Part shown: positions 1-7,037 of the stretch, piece by piece
Layout: the number at the start of each line of letters is the position of its first letter
Numbering within the stretch: position 1 is the stretch's first letter
Source of the DNA: Bacteroidetes bacterium UBA6161
GTDB lineage: Bacteria > Bacteroidota > Bacteroidia > NS11-12g > UBA955
Length of the DNA: 64,000 bases
Direction: 5' to 3'
Assembly (NCBI GenBank): GCA_002422315.1
Contig: DIUJ01000068.1
Span: forward strand, 29,834 to 93,833
Translations under genes and position numbers: made by a program
The notes under the pieces: generated by a model
Told to the model about the DNA's origin: nothing
The model's database searches: none
The model's input: the letters and a program-made list of their open reading frames with translations, nothing else

Positions 1-66
1 TTAATTGAAGTGTTTCATAGGATTAGCTCCCTTTGGTCGCTGTTCCCTTAGTGGGGGAGCGGTTCA

Positions 67-196
67 AAAGCAATCCAAAAAGCCCAAACAGGAAGTTTGG
101 GTTTTTTATGTCCCAAGGCCAAGCCTACGTGCGAGCACGGGCTTGGCCTTGGGACATAAAAAAAGCCCCTTTCAGGGGCTCTTTTTGGATTGCTTT
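67..196. repeat. Nested inverted repeats / hairpin cluster
   Basis: An outer 16-bp perfect inverted repeat (67-82 with 181-196) encloses a second perfect one with 24-bp arms (102-125 with 140-163), whose 14-base loop itself contains CGTGC/GCACG arms. Two smaller stems sit in the shoulders: CCCAAAC/GTTTGGG (83-89/95-101) and AGCCCCT/AGGGGCT (164-170/174-180). The T-runs beside the small stems make them look like transcription terminators. The large central hairpin is stronger than a terminator needs to be. The cluster lies just outside the putative left attachment site. Confidence 0.7.
158..180 (-). terminator. Rho-independent terminator, probably the original tRNA-Ser terminator
   Basis: Read on the minus strand, the stem AGCCCCT-gaa-AGGGGCT is followed by a run of T. 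It lies 18 bases beyond the copy of the tRNA-Ser 3' end at 198-210, the distance expected for the terminator of that tRNA. I infer that insertion of the element moved it about 56 kb away from the tRNA gene. Confidence 0.55.
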
Positions 197-197
197 G

Positions 198-210
198 GCG
201 GAGAGAGAGG
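198..210. other. Putative left attachment site (direct repeat of tRNA-Ser 3' end)
   Basis: The 13 bases GCGGAGAGAGAGG are identical, in the same orientation, to 56502-56514. That copy covers the discriminator base, the 3' acceptor strand and the first T-arm bases of tRNA-Ser(UGA), plus one base outside the gene. Insertion at a tRNA 3' end leaves exactly such a short duplicate at the far end. The sequence is purine-rich and only 13 bp long, so chance identity is possible, but position and orientation both fit. Confidence 0.6.
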
Positions 211-613
211 TTAAAAATACACCTTGCTCTTTCCCCCTGAATATCTTAGTATTTACGAATTTTCGGTTCCAAGTGCGATAACGAAATGAAAACTAATTAG
301 CCGGTAGAGGACTTCTCCGTTAGTTCCCACCCCTTCATCGTTTTGCAAAGCTAATGGTTTTATAATACGGAGACAAATTATTTTGAACTATTTTTTAATA
401 CGCTGATATTTAGGCGTTTAAAATATGGGTAATTTTTACTTTTTGCCCACCCATTGCCCAATTGCCCATCCTTTTTTTCCCTCAAAAAGGCATGTTTTAT
501 AGTTTCTAGCGAACTATAGTTGAAAACTATTTCGACAAATAGGGTCAATTTGCAGCATGTTTTGATTAATGATTGTTTGGATGAATTAACAACCCAATTA
601 ATTAAAAAACCTT
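211..613. other. Left-end non-coding region with TTGCCCA motifs
   Basis: I see no gene here. It holds three direct TTGCCCA motifs (443-449, 454-460, 462-468). At 533-549 there is a 17-bp sequence (CGACAAATAGGGTCAAT) that recurs inverted at 4199-4215 and almost intact at 54432-54447. Matching TTGCCC motifs also occur near the right end (54266-54430). Together these suggest recombinase or excisionase arm sites, or replication/transfer signals of the element. Confidence 0.5.
533..549 (+). repeat. 17-bp inverted repeat, left arm
   Basis: CGACAAATAGGGTCAAT is the exact reverse complement of 4199-4215. The two arms bracket the rteC-like, excisionase and primase genes. A one-base-deleted version, ACAAAAGGGTCAATTT, lies at 54432-54447 near the right end, and an 11-base part (CCTATTTGTCG) at 4069-4079. 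Confidence 0.75.
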
Positions 614-1407
614 ATGAATGACTCTTACTTAATGATTATCCTGGAGGAGCTCCAAAACTCTAAATGCACACTCAAATCCCGAGTAACGCGCACCGAACTA
701 AGTTTTTTAGATCTAGGCTCCAATTTAGATATTGAATTCAATGGATTCAGTACCCTAGCAACTTATCACAACAATATGAATGCATTGTTTATCAAATTTA
801 AAACTGCGCTAGAAGATTTGGTTTCTAATTCTTCTCCAGCTTTGGTTGAACAAAGTCTAATTGATTTACTAAGCCGTGTAACCGAATTGGACATTCTACT
901 CAATCCTAAAAACCCGGAAATCTTATTGGCTCAAATCAATATTGCTGGTAATTTTACCAGGAAGTTAGAAGAATCCTATGAGTTAGAATCCGTTAAAAAA
1001 AAATCTTTCAATTTTTAGATATCAAAAGACAATACTTAAAGCTTGTCCGCACTACAATAAGAAGTGTGCTCTTTCATCATTTTCCCCATTTAGACAAAAA
1101 AGCAGCTAAAAAGAGAGAATCTAGGCAGTTTACTATGTTTGACAAGCAGGTAGAAGCTAAACTAAATTGGAAATTAGAAACAATAAGTTTAATTGAGCTT
1201 GGAGCAGCACTTTCAGAAGTAAATGCTTTTGGAAGTAAAACCACTAGAAAAGAGATTTGGGAGGCATTGTCAGTGGCCTTTAATGTGAATTTAGAAAGAC
1301 CAGAAAGTGCCCTTAGCCAATTAAAGCACCGAAAAATAAATCCAACACGTTTTCTCGATACCCTCAGATATTCAATGATTAAGCTTATTGATAAGAGCCT
1401 AGACTAA
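614..1407 (+). CDS. RteC-like regulator, reading frame split at an A9 run
   Basis: Two adjacent open frames appear to encode one protein of about 264 residues. The first (614-1018) ends soon after an A9 run at 995-1003. Slipping back one base there (0-frame GTT AAA AAA AAA) continues directly through 1066-1407. The second part has the RteC C-terminal pattern: a helix with SLIELGAALSEVNAFG, an 'FNVNLERPESAL' segment and 'RFLDTLRYSMIKLIDK'. RteC proteins control excision of Bacteroidota conjugative transposons. The break could be a programmed or transcriptional slip, phase variation, a true mutation or a sequencing error in the homopolymer. The GTG at 1066 is unlikely to be a native start because coding sequence clearly extends upstream in that frame. 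Confidence 0.6.
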
Positions 1408-1495
1408 AATAAATCGTTAATGAGTCATTAGTGAGTCATTAATTCATTTTTTCGGCAACCCATAGTCTTGCAATCACAAAATAATTGAAAAACGT

Positions 1496-1804
1496 ATGGA
1501 AATTATCACAATGGAAAGCAATGCCTACAAGCTCCTGATTCAGAAGCTCGACGAGGTACATGCAGAACTTAAAAAGCTACAAGACCCTGCCAAGGAATTG
1601 TCTCGGGAATGGGTAGATGCCTATGATGTTATGAATATGCTGCATATAAGCAGACGTACATTAAGCAAGTACCTGCAATCTGGAAAACTACAGTATTCCA
1701 AAATTCAGAACAAAAACTACTTTAGGTTGAAGGACATCGAGGAGTTTTTGATGCATAACCACCGTTCACGTGCTCGTATTAATCAAAATCATCATGGGGC
1801 TTAA
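1496..1804 (+). CDS. Excisionase-type helix-turn-helix protein
   Basis: A 102-residue protein (98 if the second ATG at 1508 is used). The N-terminus is a short helical/coiled region. It is followed by a winged MerR/excisionase HTH (HTH_17 type): 'VDAYDVMNMLHISRRTLSKY', then a basic 'GKLQYSKIQNKNYFRLKDIEEFL' wing split around residue 65. Such proteins sit beside the primase gene in Bacteroidota integrative elements and act in excision or replication control. The 3' end overlaps the next gene by 11 bases, implying translational coupling. The exact role here is inferred from family and position. Confidence 0.8.
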   Translation: MEIITMESNAYKLLIQKLDEVHAELKKLQDPAKELSREWVDAYDVMNMLHISRRTLSKYLQSGKLQYSKIQNKNYFRLKDIEEFLMHNHRSRARINQNHHGA

Positions 1805-3875
1805 CAAAGAAGAAATATTGCATGCAACAGACCGAGGACTAAAGGTATTTACTTACTTTCTAAGGTCCAATTATCCTGGCATAAACAAGCCTTTCAAAAA
1901 TCCTTTTTATGAGGATACCAAAGCTGCTTGCCATGTATATTTTGAAAAAACCAGTAACCAGTATCGCTTTATAGATTTTGGAGACAGTTCCTACAACTGT
2001 GATTGCTTTGGTTTTGTGGCTTTGGTATTCAATCTGCAATGCAGCAATGCTGAACATTTTTTGCAGGTTATGGAAATTATAGACCGTGAATTAGTGTTAG
2101 GTCTGGCAAACAACCACGATAAAATCAGAGAAATTACCAAGCAATTTCCGGAAGTAAAAGTGGCTTCTGAAATAGAGTCCTTAACTATTGCCGATATGAG
2201 AAACAACGTTTCTAAAAAATTCATACCTCCCATGTTTAAGGATTATTCTCAAACCGAAATTAATTTTTGGGGAATGTATGGCATAGATATGCAAACCCTA
2301 AAGAAATACAATGTGGTTTCTTTGCAGCGCTTTTATGGAACAAACAAGGATGGAAAAGAATACCAAATAGAAAGTGCAGTAGACGAGCCTATGTTTGGGT
2401 ATCTTGGTAAACGCTTTTTAAAAGTGTATAGACCTCGCTCCAACAATCGCTTTTATTATTCCGGTGATTTGCACGAAGGCTATTGTTTTGGCTTGAAACA
2501 ATTGCCATTAAGAGGCGATATTTTATTCATTACCGGAGGAGAAAAGGATGTATTGAGTTTGGCTGCAAGGGGATTTAATGCTATTTGCTTTAACTCCGAA
2601 ACCGTTACTATTCCTAAGAACCTGGTTAGGCGTTTGTCTTTTCGTTTCAAACATATTGTGCTGATGTACGACAAAGATGAAACAGGCTGCAAGGCAATGG
2701 AAAAACAGGTGAACCAACTCAAAGAGTTTGATGTAAAAATGCTGCTATTGCCACTTAAAGGAACGCCTCAACAAAAGGATATTAGTGACTTTTTTAAAAT
2801 AGGACATACTGCCCAGGATTTAATGAAATTATTTCGTGATTTATTGGATGTACTGTATGAAGAAACCATGAGTTTGCTGCGAAGCTTTGAGGTGGACTAT
2901 GACAAGGCACCGGCTGTACCCGAAGCAGTAATAGCTATAAACGAAGTGCCAATTGGATCTGCGGGTAACCTTATGGCAATTACAGGCCCCGAAGGCAGTG
3001 GCAAATCGAATTATTTGGGCGCTGTTTTGGCAGGAACCATGGTTGCGGAAGGAACAGAAGTAGATACTCTAGGAACAGAAATAGCTAGAAATACTACAGG
3101 CAAATCTGTGTTGTATTATGATACGGAACAATCCGAAGAGCAACTTTTTAAAAACTTACGTCAAATTGTAAGACGTTCGGGAGCATCGAGACCACCTTCC
3201 TGGTTCAAAACCTATGGTTTGGTGGGGATGGGAAGAAAAGACCGTTTGGTAAGCATTCTTCACTCCATGGATAGGTTTTATTATGAACATGGAGGCATTC
3301 ACCTTGTAGTGATAGATGGTATAGCAGATTTGATAGATGGGGTAAACGATGAAGAAAAGTCTGTAGCGCTTATAGACGAGTTGTTTCGGCTTGCCGGTAT
3401 TTACAAAACGTGTATTTTGTGTGTATTACATTTAAGCCCAAGCGGCTATAAGCTTAGGGGGCATTTGGGTTCAGAGATACAACGTAAGGCTGCCGGGATA
3501 TTGTGTATAGAAAAGGAGGAGGACAAAACCCAATCCCTTGTGAAAGCTTTAAAAGTAAGAGACGGAAGTCCGTTGGATGTACCTCAAATAATAATGGCTT
3601 GGGACGATACACAAAAATTCCATGTATTTGTAGGCGAAAAAGACAAAGCTCGGCCACAAGAACGCAAGATTGAAGAGCTATCCGACATTGCACGTCATAT
3701 ATTTGAGCGAGAGGAAAGCCTAAACTACATGAAAATCATCTATGAGTTACAAGAGCGACTTCATGTTAAAGAAAGGCAAGCCAAAAACTACCTTAAATTT
3801 ATGCGTGACAACCACATTATCGAAGCTTTGCCAGGGGAAACCAATGTGTACAAACTGAAAATCCCACCCTTTTAA
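1794..3875 (+). CDS. Toprim primase / RecA-fold helicase fusion of the element
   Basis: About 693 residues from the ATG at 1794; this start is preferred because it overlaps the upstream stop and drops an unlikely hydrophobic extension. An N-terminal domain with scattered Cys/His resembles a degenerate zinc-finger primase module. A Toprim domain follows, with the acidic GGEKD motif near residue 248 and 'MYDKDETG' about 55 residues later. The C-terminal half is a RecA-type ATPase: Walker A GPEGSGKS at about 398-405 and 'HLVVIDGIADLID' as Walker B. This architecture is known from replication/mobilisation genes of Bacteroidota integrative elements, where it would synthesise primers and unwind the excised circle. 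It ends in a winged-helix-like tail. Confidence 0.8.
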   Translation: MGLNKEEILHATDRGLKVFTYFLRSNYPGINKPFKNPFYEDTKAACHVYFEKTSNQYRFIDFGDSSYNCDCFGFVALVFNLQCSNAEHFLQVMEIIDRELVLGLANNHDKIREITKQFPEVKVASEIESLTIADMRNNVSKKFIPPMFKDYSQTEINFWGMYGIDMQTLKKYNVVSLQRFYGTNKDGKEYQIESAVDEPMFGYLGKRFLKVYRPRSNNRFYYSGDLHEGYCFGLKQLPLRGDILFITGGEKDVLSLAARGFNAICFNSETVTIPKNLVRRLSFRFKHIVLMYDKDETGCKAMEKQVNQLKEFDVKMLLLPLKGTPQQKDISDFFKIGHTAQDLMKLFRDLLDVLYEETMSLLRSFEVDYDKAPAVPEAVIAINEVPIGSAGNLMAITGPEGSGKSNYLGAVLAGTMVAEGTEVDTLGTEIARNTTGKSVLYYDTEQSEEQLFKNLRQIVRRSGASRPPSWFKTYGLVGMGRKDRLVSILHSMDRFYYEHGGIHLVVIDGIADLIDGVNDEEKSVALIDELFRLAGIYKTCILCVLHLSPSGYKLRGHLGSEIQRKAAGILCIEKEEDKTQSLVKALKVRDGSPLDVPQIIMAWDDTQKFHVFVGEKDKARPQERKIEELSDIARHIFEREESLNYMKIIYELQERLHVKERQAKNYLKFMRDNHIIEALPGETNVYKLKIPPF

Positions 3876-4147
3876 TACAAATTTAGAATTTAGTTTTTCT
3901 AATACTGAATTTGGATTAACCCTGACACCCTGACGAACCTGCATAGCATCTATCAGGTTGTAAGGGTCGTCAGCCCAAAGGGCAAAATAAGCATTAGCGT
4001 AATTTGGGTTTAATACGGTATTCGTATGGTTTTAAGGCAAAAGTCTTTAAACTGTACTACAAGCATCACCTATTTGTCGTAGAAGACCGATAATTTTAGG
4101 TGAAAATTGATTTGTTCTGATAAATTTGTCTTCACTTCGCACTTAAA

Positions 4148-4173
4148 ACCCTGACTTATGTCGGGGTTTTTTG
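4148..4173 (+). terminator. Rho-independent terminator after primase module
   Basis: The stem CCCTGAC-ttat-GTCGGGG (one G-T pair) is followed by TTTTTT. It separates the left-end mobility genes from the restriction operon. Confidence 0.6.
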
Positions 4174-4198
4174 TTTGCTATGCATTGATATTATCCAC

Positions 4199-4215
4199 AT
4201 TGACCCTATTTGTCG
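4199..4215 (-). repeat. 17-bp inverted repeat, right arm
   Basis: ATTGACCCTATTTGTCG is the exact reverse complement of 533-549 (see that entry). It lies between the terminator and the start of the hsdM operon, so the two arms delimit the mobility/replication module from the defence cargo. Confidence 0.75.
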
Positions 4216-4360
4216 GAAAATTTTTTGCTTGAATGAGGTAAAGTTGTGAGATAAAATATATTTTTGAAAACGAAGTGTAAAACAAGTCCTTAGTTATTCA
4301 CTATTAAAAGAAAACGAAAGTAGTTAAGGTGATTTAGCTAGTTGAATAGGAAAACAGAAA

Positions 4361-5926
4361 ATGAAACAGAAAAAAGAAGTTAAAGAAAAAGCAATTGAAG
4401 TAACCCTTTGGGAAGCTGCAAATAAATTGAGAGGAAGCGTAGAACCAGCCGAATACAAACACGTTGTATTGGGCCTGATTTTCTTAAAATTTGCAAGCGA
4501 CAAATTTGAAGAACACCGATCCAAACTCATTGCCGAAGGCAAAGAAAAATACATTGAAATGGCAGAGTTCTACAACATGAGCAATGTGTTTTTCTTAGAA
4601 GAAATATCCCGTTGGAGCTACATTGTAAAAAAGGCCCGTCAAAATGATATTGCTTTAATCATTGACACTGCACTTCACACAATTGAGAAAGACAATAAAT
4701 CATTGAAAGGTGCATTGCCCGACAACTATTTTTCACGTTTGGGCTTAGATAAAACCAAATTAGCTTCGTTGATTAGTGAAATTGATAGCATCAACACTTT
4801 AAAAGACAAAGAACAAGATTTGGTTGGACGTGTTTATGAGTATTTTTTGAAAAAGTTCGCAATTGCGGAAGGAAAAGGAAAAGGAGAATTTTATACCCCA
4901 AAAACGATTGTAAACCTCATTGCTGAAATGATTGAACCGTACAAGGGAATCATTTATGACCCTGCTTGTGGTTCAGGTGGTATGTTTGTGCAGTCCATCA
5001 AGTTTATTGAAGCGCACCAAGGAAATACCAAAAACATTGCAATTTACGGACAAGAATACACTAAAACAACCTACAAACTGGCTAAGATGAACTTGGCCAT
5101 TCGTGGCATATCTGCTAACCTTGGTGAAAAAGATGCCGATACTTTTGCAGACGACCAACACAAAGATTTAAAAGCCGATTACATCATGGCAAATCCTCCC
5201 TTTAATCAAAAAGATTGGAGGGGTGAAAATGAATTGATTGACGACCCACGTTGGAGAGGTTATGATGTTCCGCCAAAAAGCAATGCGAATTATGGTTGGA
5301 TTCTGAACATGGTTTCCAAACTTTCTGACAATGGTGTAGCAGGATTTATATTGGCTAACGGTGCATTGAGTGGTGGTGGTGAAGAGTATAAAATTCGTAG
5401 AAAACTCATTGAGAATAATTTGGTAGAAGCCATTGTGATTATTCCCCGAAACACCTTTTATACCACAGATATAAGTGTTACACTTTGGATTCTGAACAAA
5501 AACAAAAAAGCAAGAACAGTTGAAATAAACGGTAAACAAAAAAACTATCGCGACCGTGAAAAAGAAATCCTGTTTATGGATTTAAGGCGTTGGGGTACAG
5601 AATACGAAAAGCAATTCATTGAGCTTCTACCTGAAGACATTGAAAAAGTGGCTGACAATTACCACAACTGGCAACAAGTAGATTATAAAACAACCTACAA
5701 GGATGTACCAGAGTATTGCTACTCGGCTCATTTTAACCAAATACAAGAAAACGACTTTTCATTAGTGCCAAGTAAATACATTGAATTTGTTGACCGTGAT
5801 AGCGGCATTGATTTTGATTCTGAAATGAAACGCATACAAAAAGATTTTAAAACCCTTTTGAAAGAGGAAAAAGAGTCACAAGAACAATTGATTAACGCTT
5901 TTAAAGTACTAGGCTATGAACTATAA
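4361..5926 (+). CDS. Type I restriction-modification methyltransferase HsdM
   Basis: 521 residues, a normal HsdM length. The N-terminal helical domain has the HsdM pattern 'LWEAANKLRGSVEPAEYKHV' and 'LGLIFLKFASDKF'. The N6-adenine methyltransferase core follows: SAM-binding DPACGSGGMF at about 200-209 and catalytic NPPF at about 278-281. With HsdS it forms the sequence-specific methylase that protects host DNA and, with HsdR, restricts unmethylated DNA. It heads an operon running to at least 14.6 kb. The hsdS start overlaps its end by 11 bases. Confidence 0.95.
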   Translation: MKQKKEVKEKAIEVTLWEAANKLRGSVEPAEYKHVVLGLIFLKFASDKFEEHRSKLIAEGKEKYIEMAEFYNMSNVFFLEEISRWSYIVKKARQNDIALIIDTALHTIEKDNKSLKGALPDNYFSRLGLDKTKLASLISEIDSINTLKDKEQDLVGRVYEYFLKKFAIAEGKGKGEFYTPKTIVNLIAEMIEPYKGIIYDPACGSGGMFVQSIKFIEAHQGNTKNIAIYGQEYTKTTYKLAKMNLAIRGISANLGEKDADTFADDQHKDLKADYIMANPPFNQKDWRGENELIDDPRWRGYDVPPKSNANYGWILNMVSKLSDNGVAGFILANGALSGGGEEYKIRRKLIENNLVEAIVIIPRNTFYTTDISVTLWILNKNKKARTVEINGKQKNYRDREKEILFMDLRRWGTEYEKQFIELLPEDIEKVADNYHNWQQVDYKTTYKDVPEYCYSAHFNQIQENDFSLVPSKYIEFVDRDSGIDFDSEMKRIQKDFKTLLKEEKESQEQLINAFKVLGYEL

Positions 5927-7037
5927 GCGTATAGGCGACTACATACATTTAGTGGACAACCGAAATAAAGATTTAGCGGTTTCACTGCTAAGAGGTGTTT
6001 CAACAACAAAACAGTTAATTGAGTCTGTTGCGAATATGTCAGGAGTTAGTTTGCACAATTACAAGGTTGTTGGAAATCGGCAGTTTGTATATGTGTCTGA
6101 CACATCAAGACGAGGAGATAAAATTGGTGTTGCACTGAATACTGGCGAACCTTGCGTAGTTTCAAGTATTTACACAGTGTTTGAAACTGATGAAAATTAT
6201 TTATTGCCTGAGTATTTGTTCATTTGGTTCAATCGTTCAGAATTTGACCGATACACAAGATTTCATTCGTGGGGCAGTGCAAGAGAAACTTTTGATTGGG
6301 CTGATATGTGTGAAGTAAAGATTCCTATCCCAGCCATTGACGAACAACGAAAATTTGTAGCCCTCTACAACGGTTTATTGACCAACCAAAAAGTGTATCA
6401 AAATAGCTTGGATGATTTGCAGTTGATTTGTGACACCTACATTGAAAATCTAATAAAAATCGAAGAGCCGAAAACACTTGGAGATTATATTGAGCAATCG
6501 GATGAAAGGAATAATGATTTGAAAATTGATAACCTTATAGGAATAAGCGTGAATAAGGTTTTTATGGAAACCAAATCTAACAAAGATAGACTCGACTTGT
6601 CAAATTATAAAATTGTTCGTCCGAGAGAGTTAGGATATGTCTCGGTAACCTCAAGAAATGGAGAGAAAATTTCAATAGCAATTTTAGATGGTGAAGCAGG
6701 TCTTGTTTCAAGTACTTATACAGTGTTTAGAGTTAAAGACACTTCATTTTTATTACCTGAATATTTGTTTTTGTTTTTTAAGAGAACTGAATTTGACCGT
6801 TACGCTAGATTTAACTCTTGGGGCAGTGCTAGAGAAACATTTGATTGGGTTGATATGTGTAATGTGAAATTACCCATTCCCGACATCAAAGTACAAGAAG
6901 CCATTGTTACCATTTACCATACCTTAGAAACTCGTAAACGGATCAATGAGCAATTAAAAAACACCATTAAACCACTTTGTCCTGTGTTGATGAGGGGTGT
7001 TGTGGGGAGTGTGAAACTTGAAACTGTAAATTCCTAA
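5916..7037 (+). CDS. Type I restriction specificity subunit HsdS with two near-identical TRDs
   Basis: 373 residues, two target-recognition domains each followed by a helical spacer. The halves are unusually alike: both carry 'LxNYKxV', 'SSxYTVF', 'LLPEYLF', 'EFDRYxRF' and 'SWGSARETFDW' followed by 'DMCxVKxPIP'. Known type I TRDs each read one half of a bipartite target; near-identical TRDs are expected to read the same half-site, so I infer a symmetric (palindromic bipartite) target. The duplicated DNA could also support recombination between halves. The stop overlaps the next ATG by one base. Confidence 0.93.
   Translation: MNYKRIGDYIHLVDNRNKDLAVSLLRGVSTTKQLIESVANMSGVSLHNYKVVGNRQFVYVSDTSRRGDKIGVALNTGEPCVVSSIYTVFETDENYLLPEYLFIWFNRSEFDRYTRFHSWGSARETFDWADMCEVKIPIPAIDEQRKFVALYNGLLTNQKVYQNSLDDLQLICDTYIENLIKIEEPKTLGDYIEQSDERNNDLKIDNLIGISVNKVFMETKSNKDRLDLSNYKIVRPRELGYVSVTSRNGEKISIAILDGEAGLVSSTYTVFRVKDTSFLLPEYLFLFFKRTEFDRYARFNSWGSARETFDWVDMCNVKLPIPDIKVQEAIVTIYHTLETRKRINEQLKNTIKPLCPVLMRGVVGSVKLETVNS

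Larger units (their letters stand above)
3876..4360. other. Non-coding stretch between primase and hsdM
   Basis: I see no credible gene. It contains the terminator at 4148-4173 and the right arm of the 17-bp inverted repeat at 4199-4215. A weak Bacteroidota-type -7 element, TATTTTTG, lies at 4259-4266 upstream of hsdM, but I could not find a convincing -33 partner at normal spacing. A C/G-rich patch around 3920-3990 has partial dyad symmetry (GACCCTGACG-type and TCGTCAGCCC) that I cannot assign. Confidence 0.4.

Noticed and set aside
5..281. Short plus-strand ORFs at the left edge
   Set aside because: They run through terminator and hairpin sequences and have no plausible protein features.
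4259..4266. Promoter for the hsd operon (TATTTTTG)
   Set aside because: It fits the Bacteroidota -7 consensus, but no -33 element stands at a proper distance and such A/T strings are common here. Mentioned only inside the intergenic entry.
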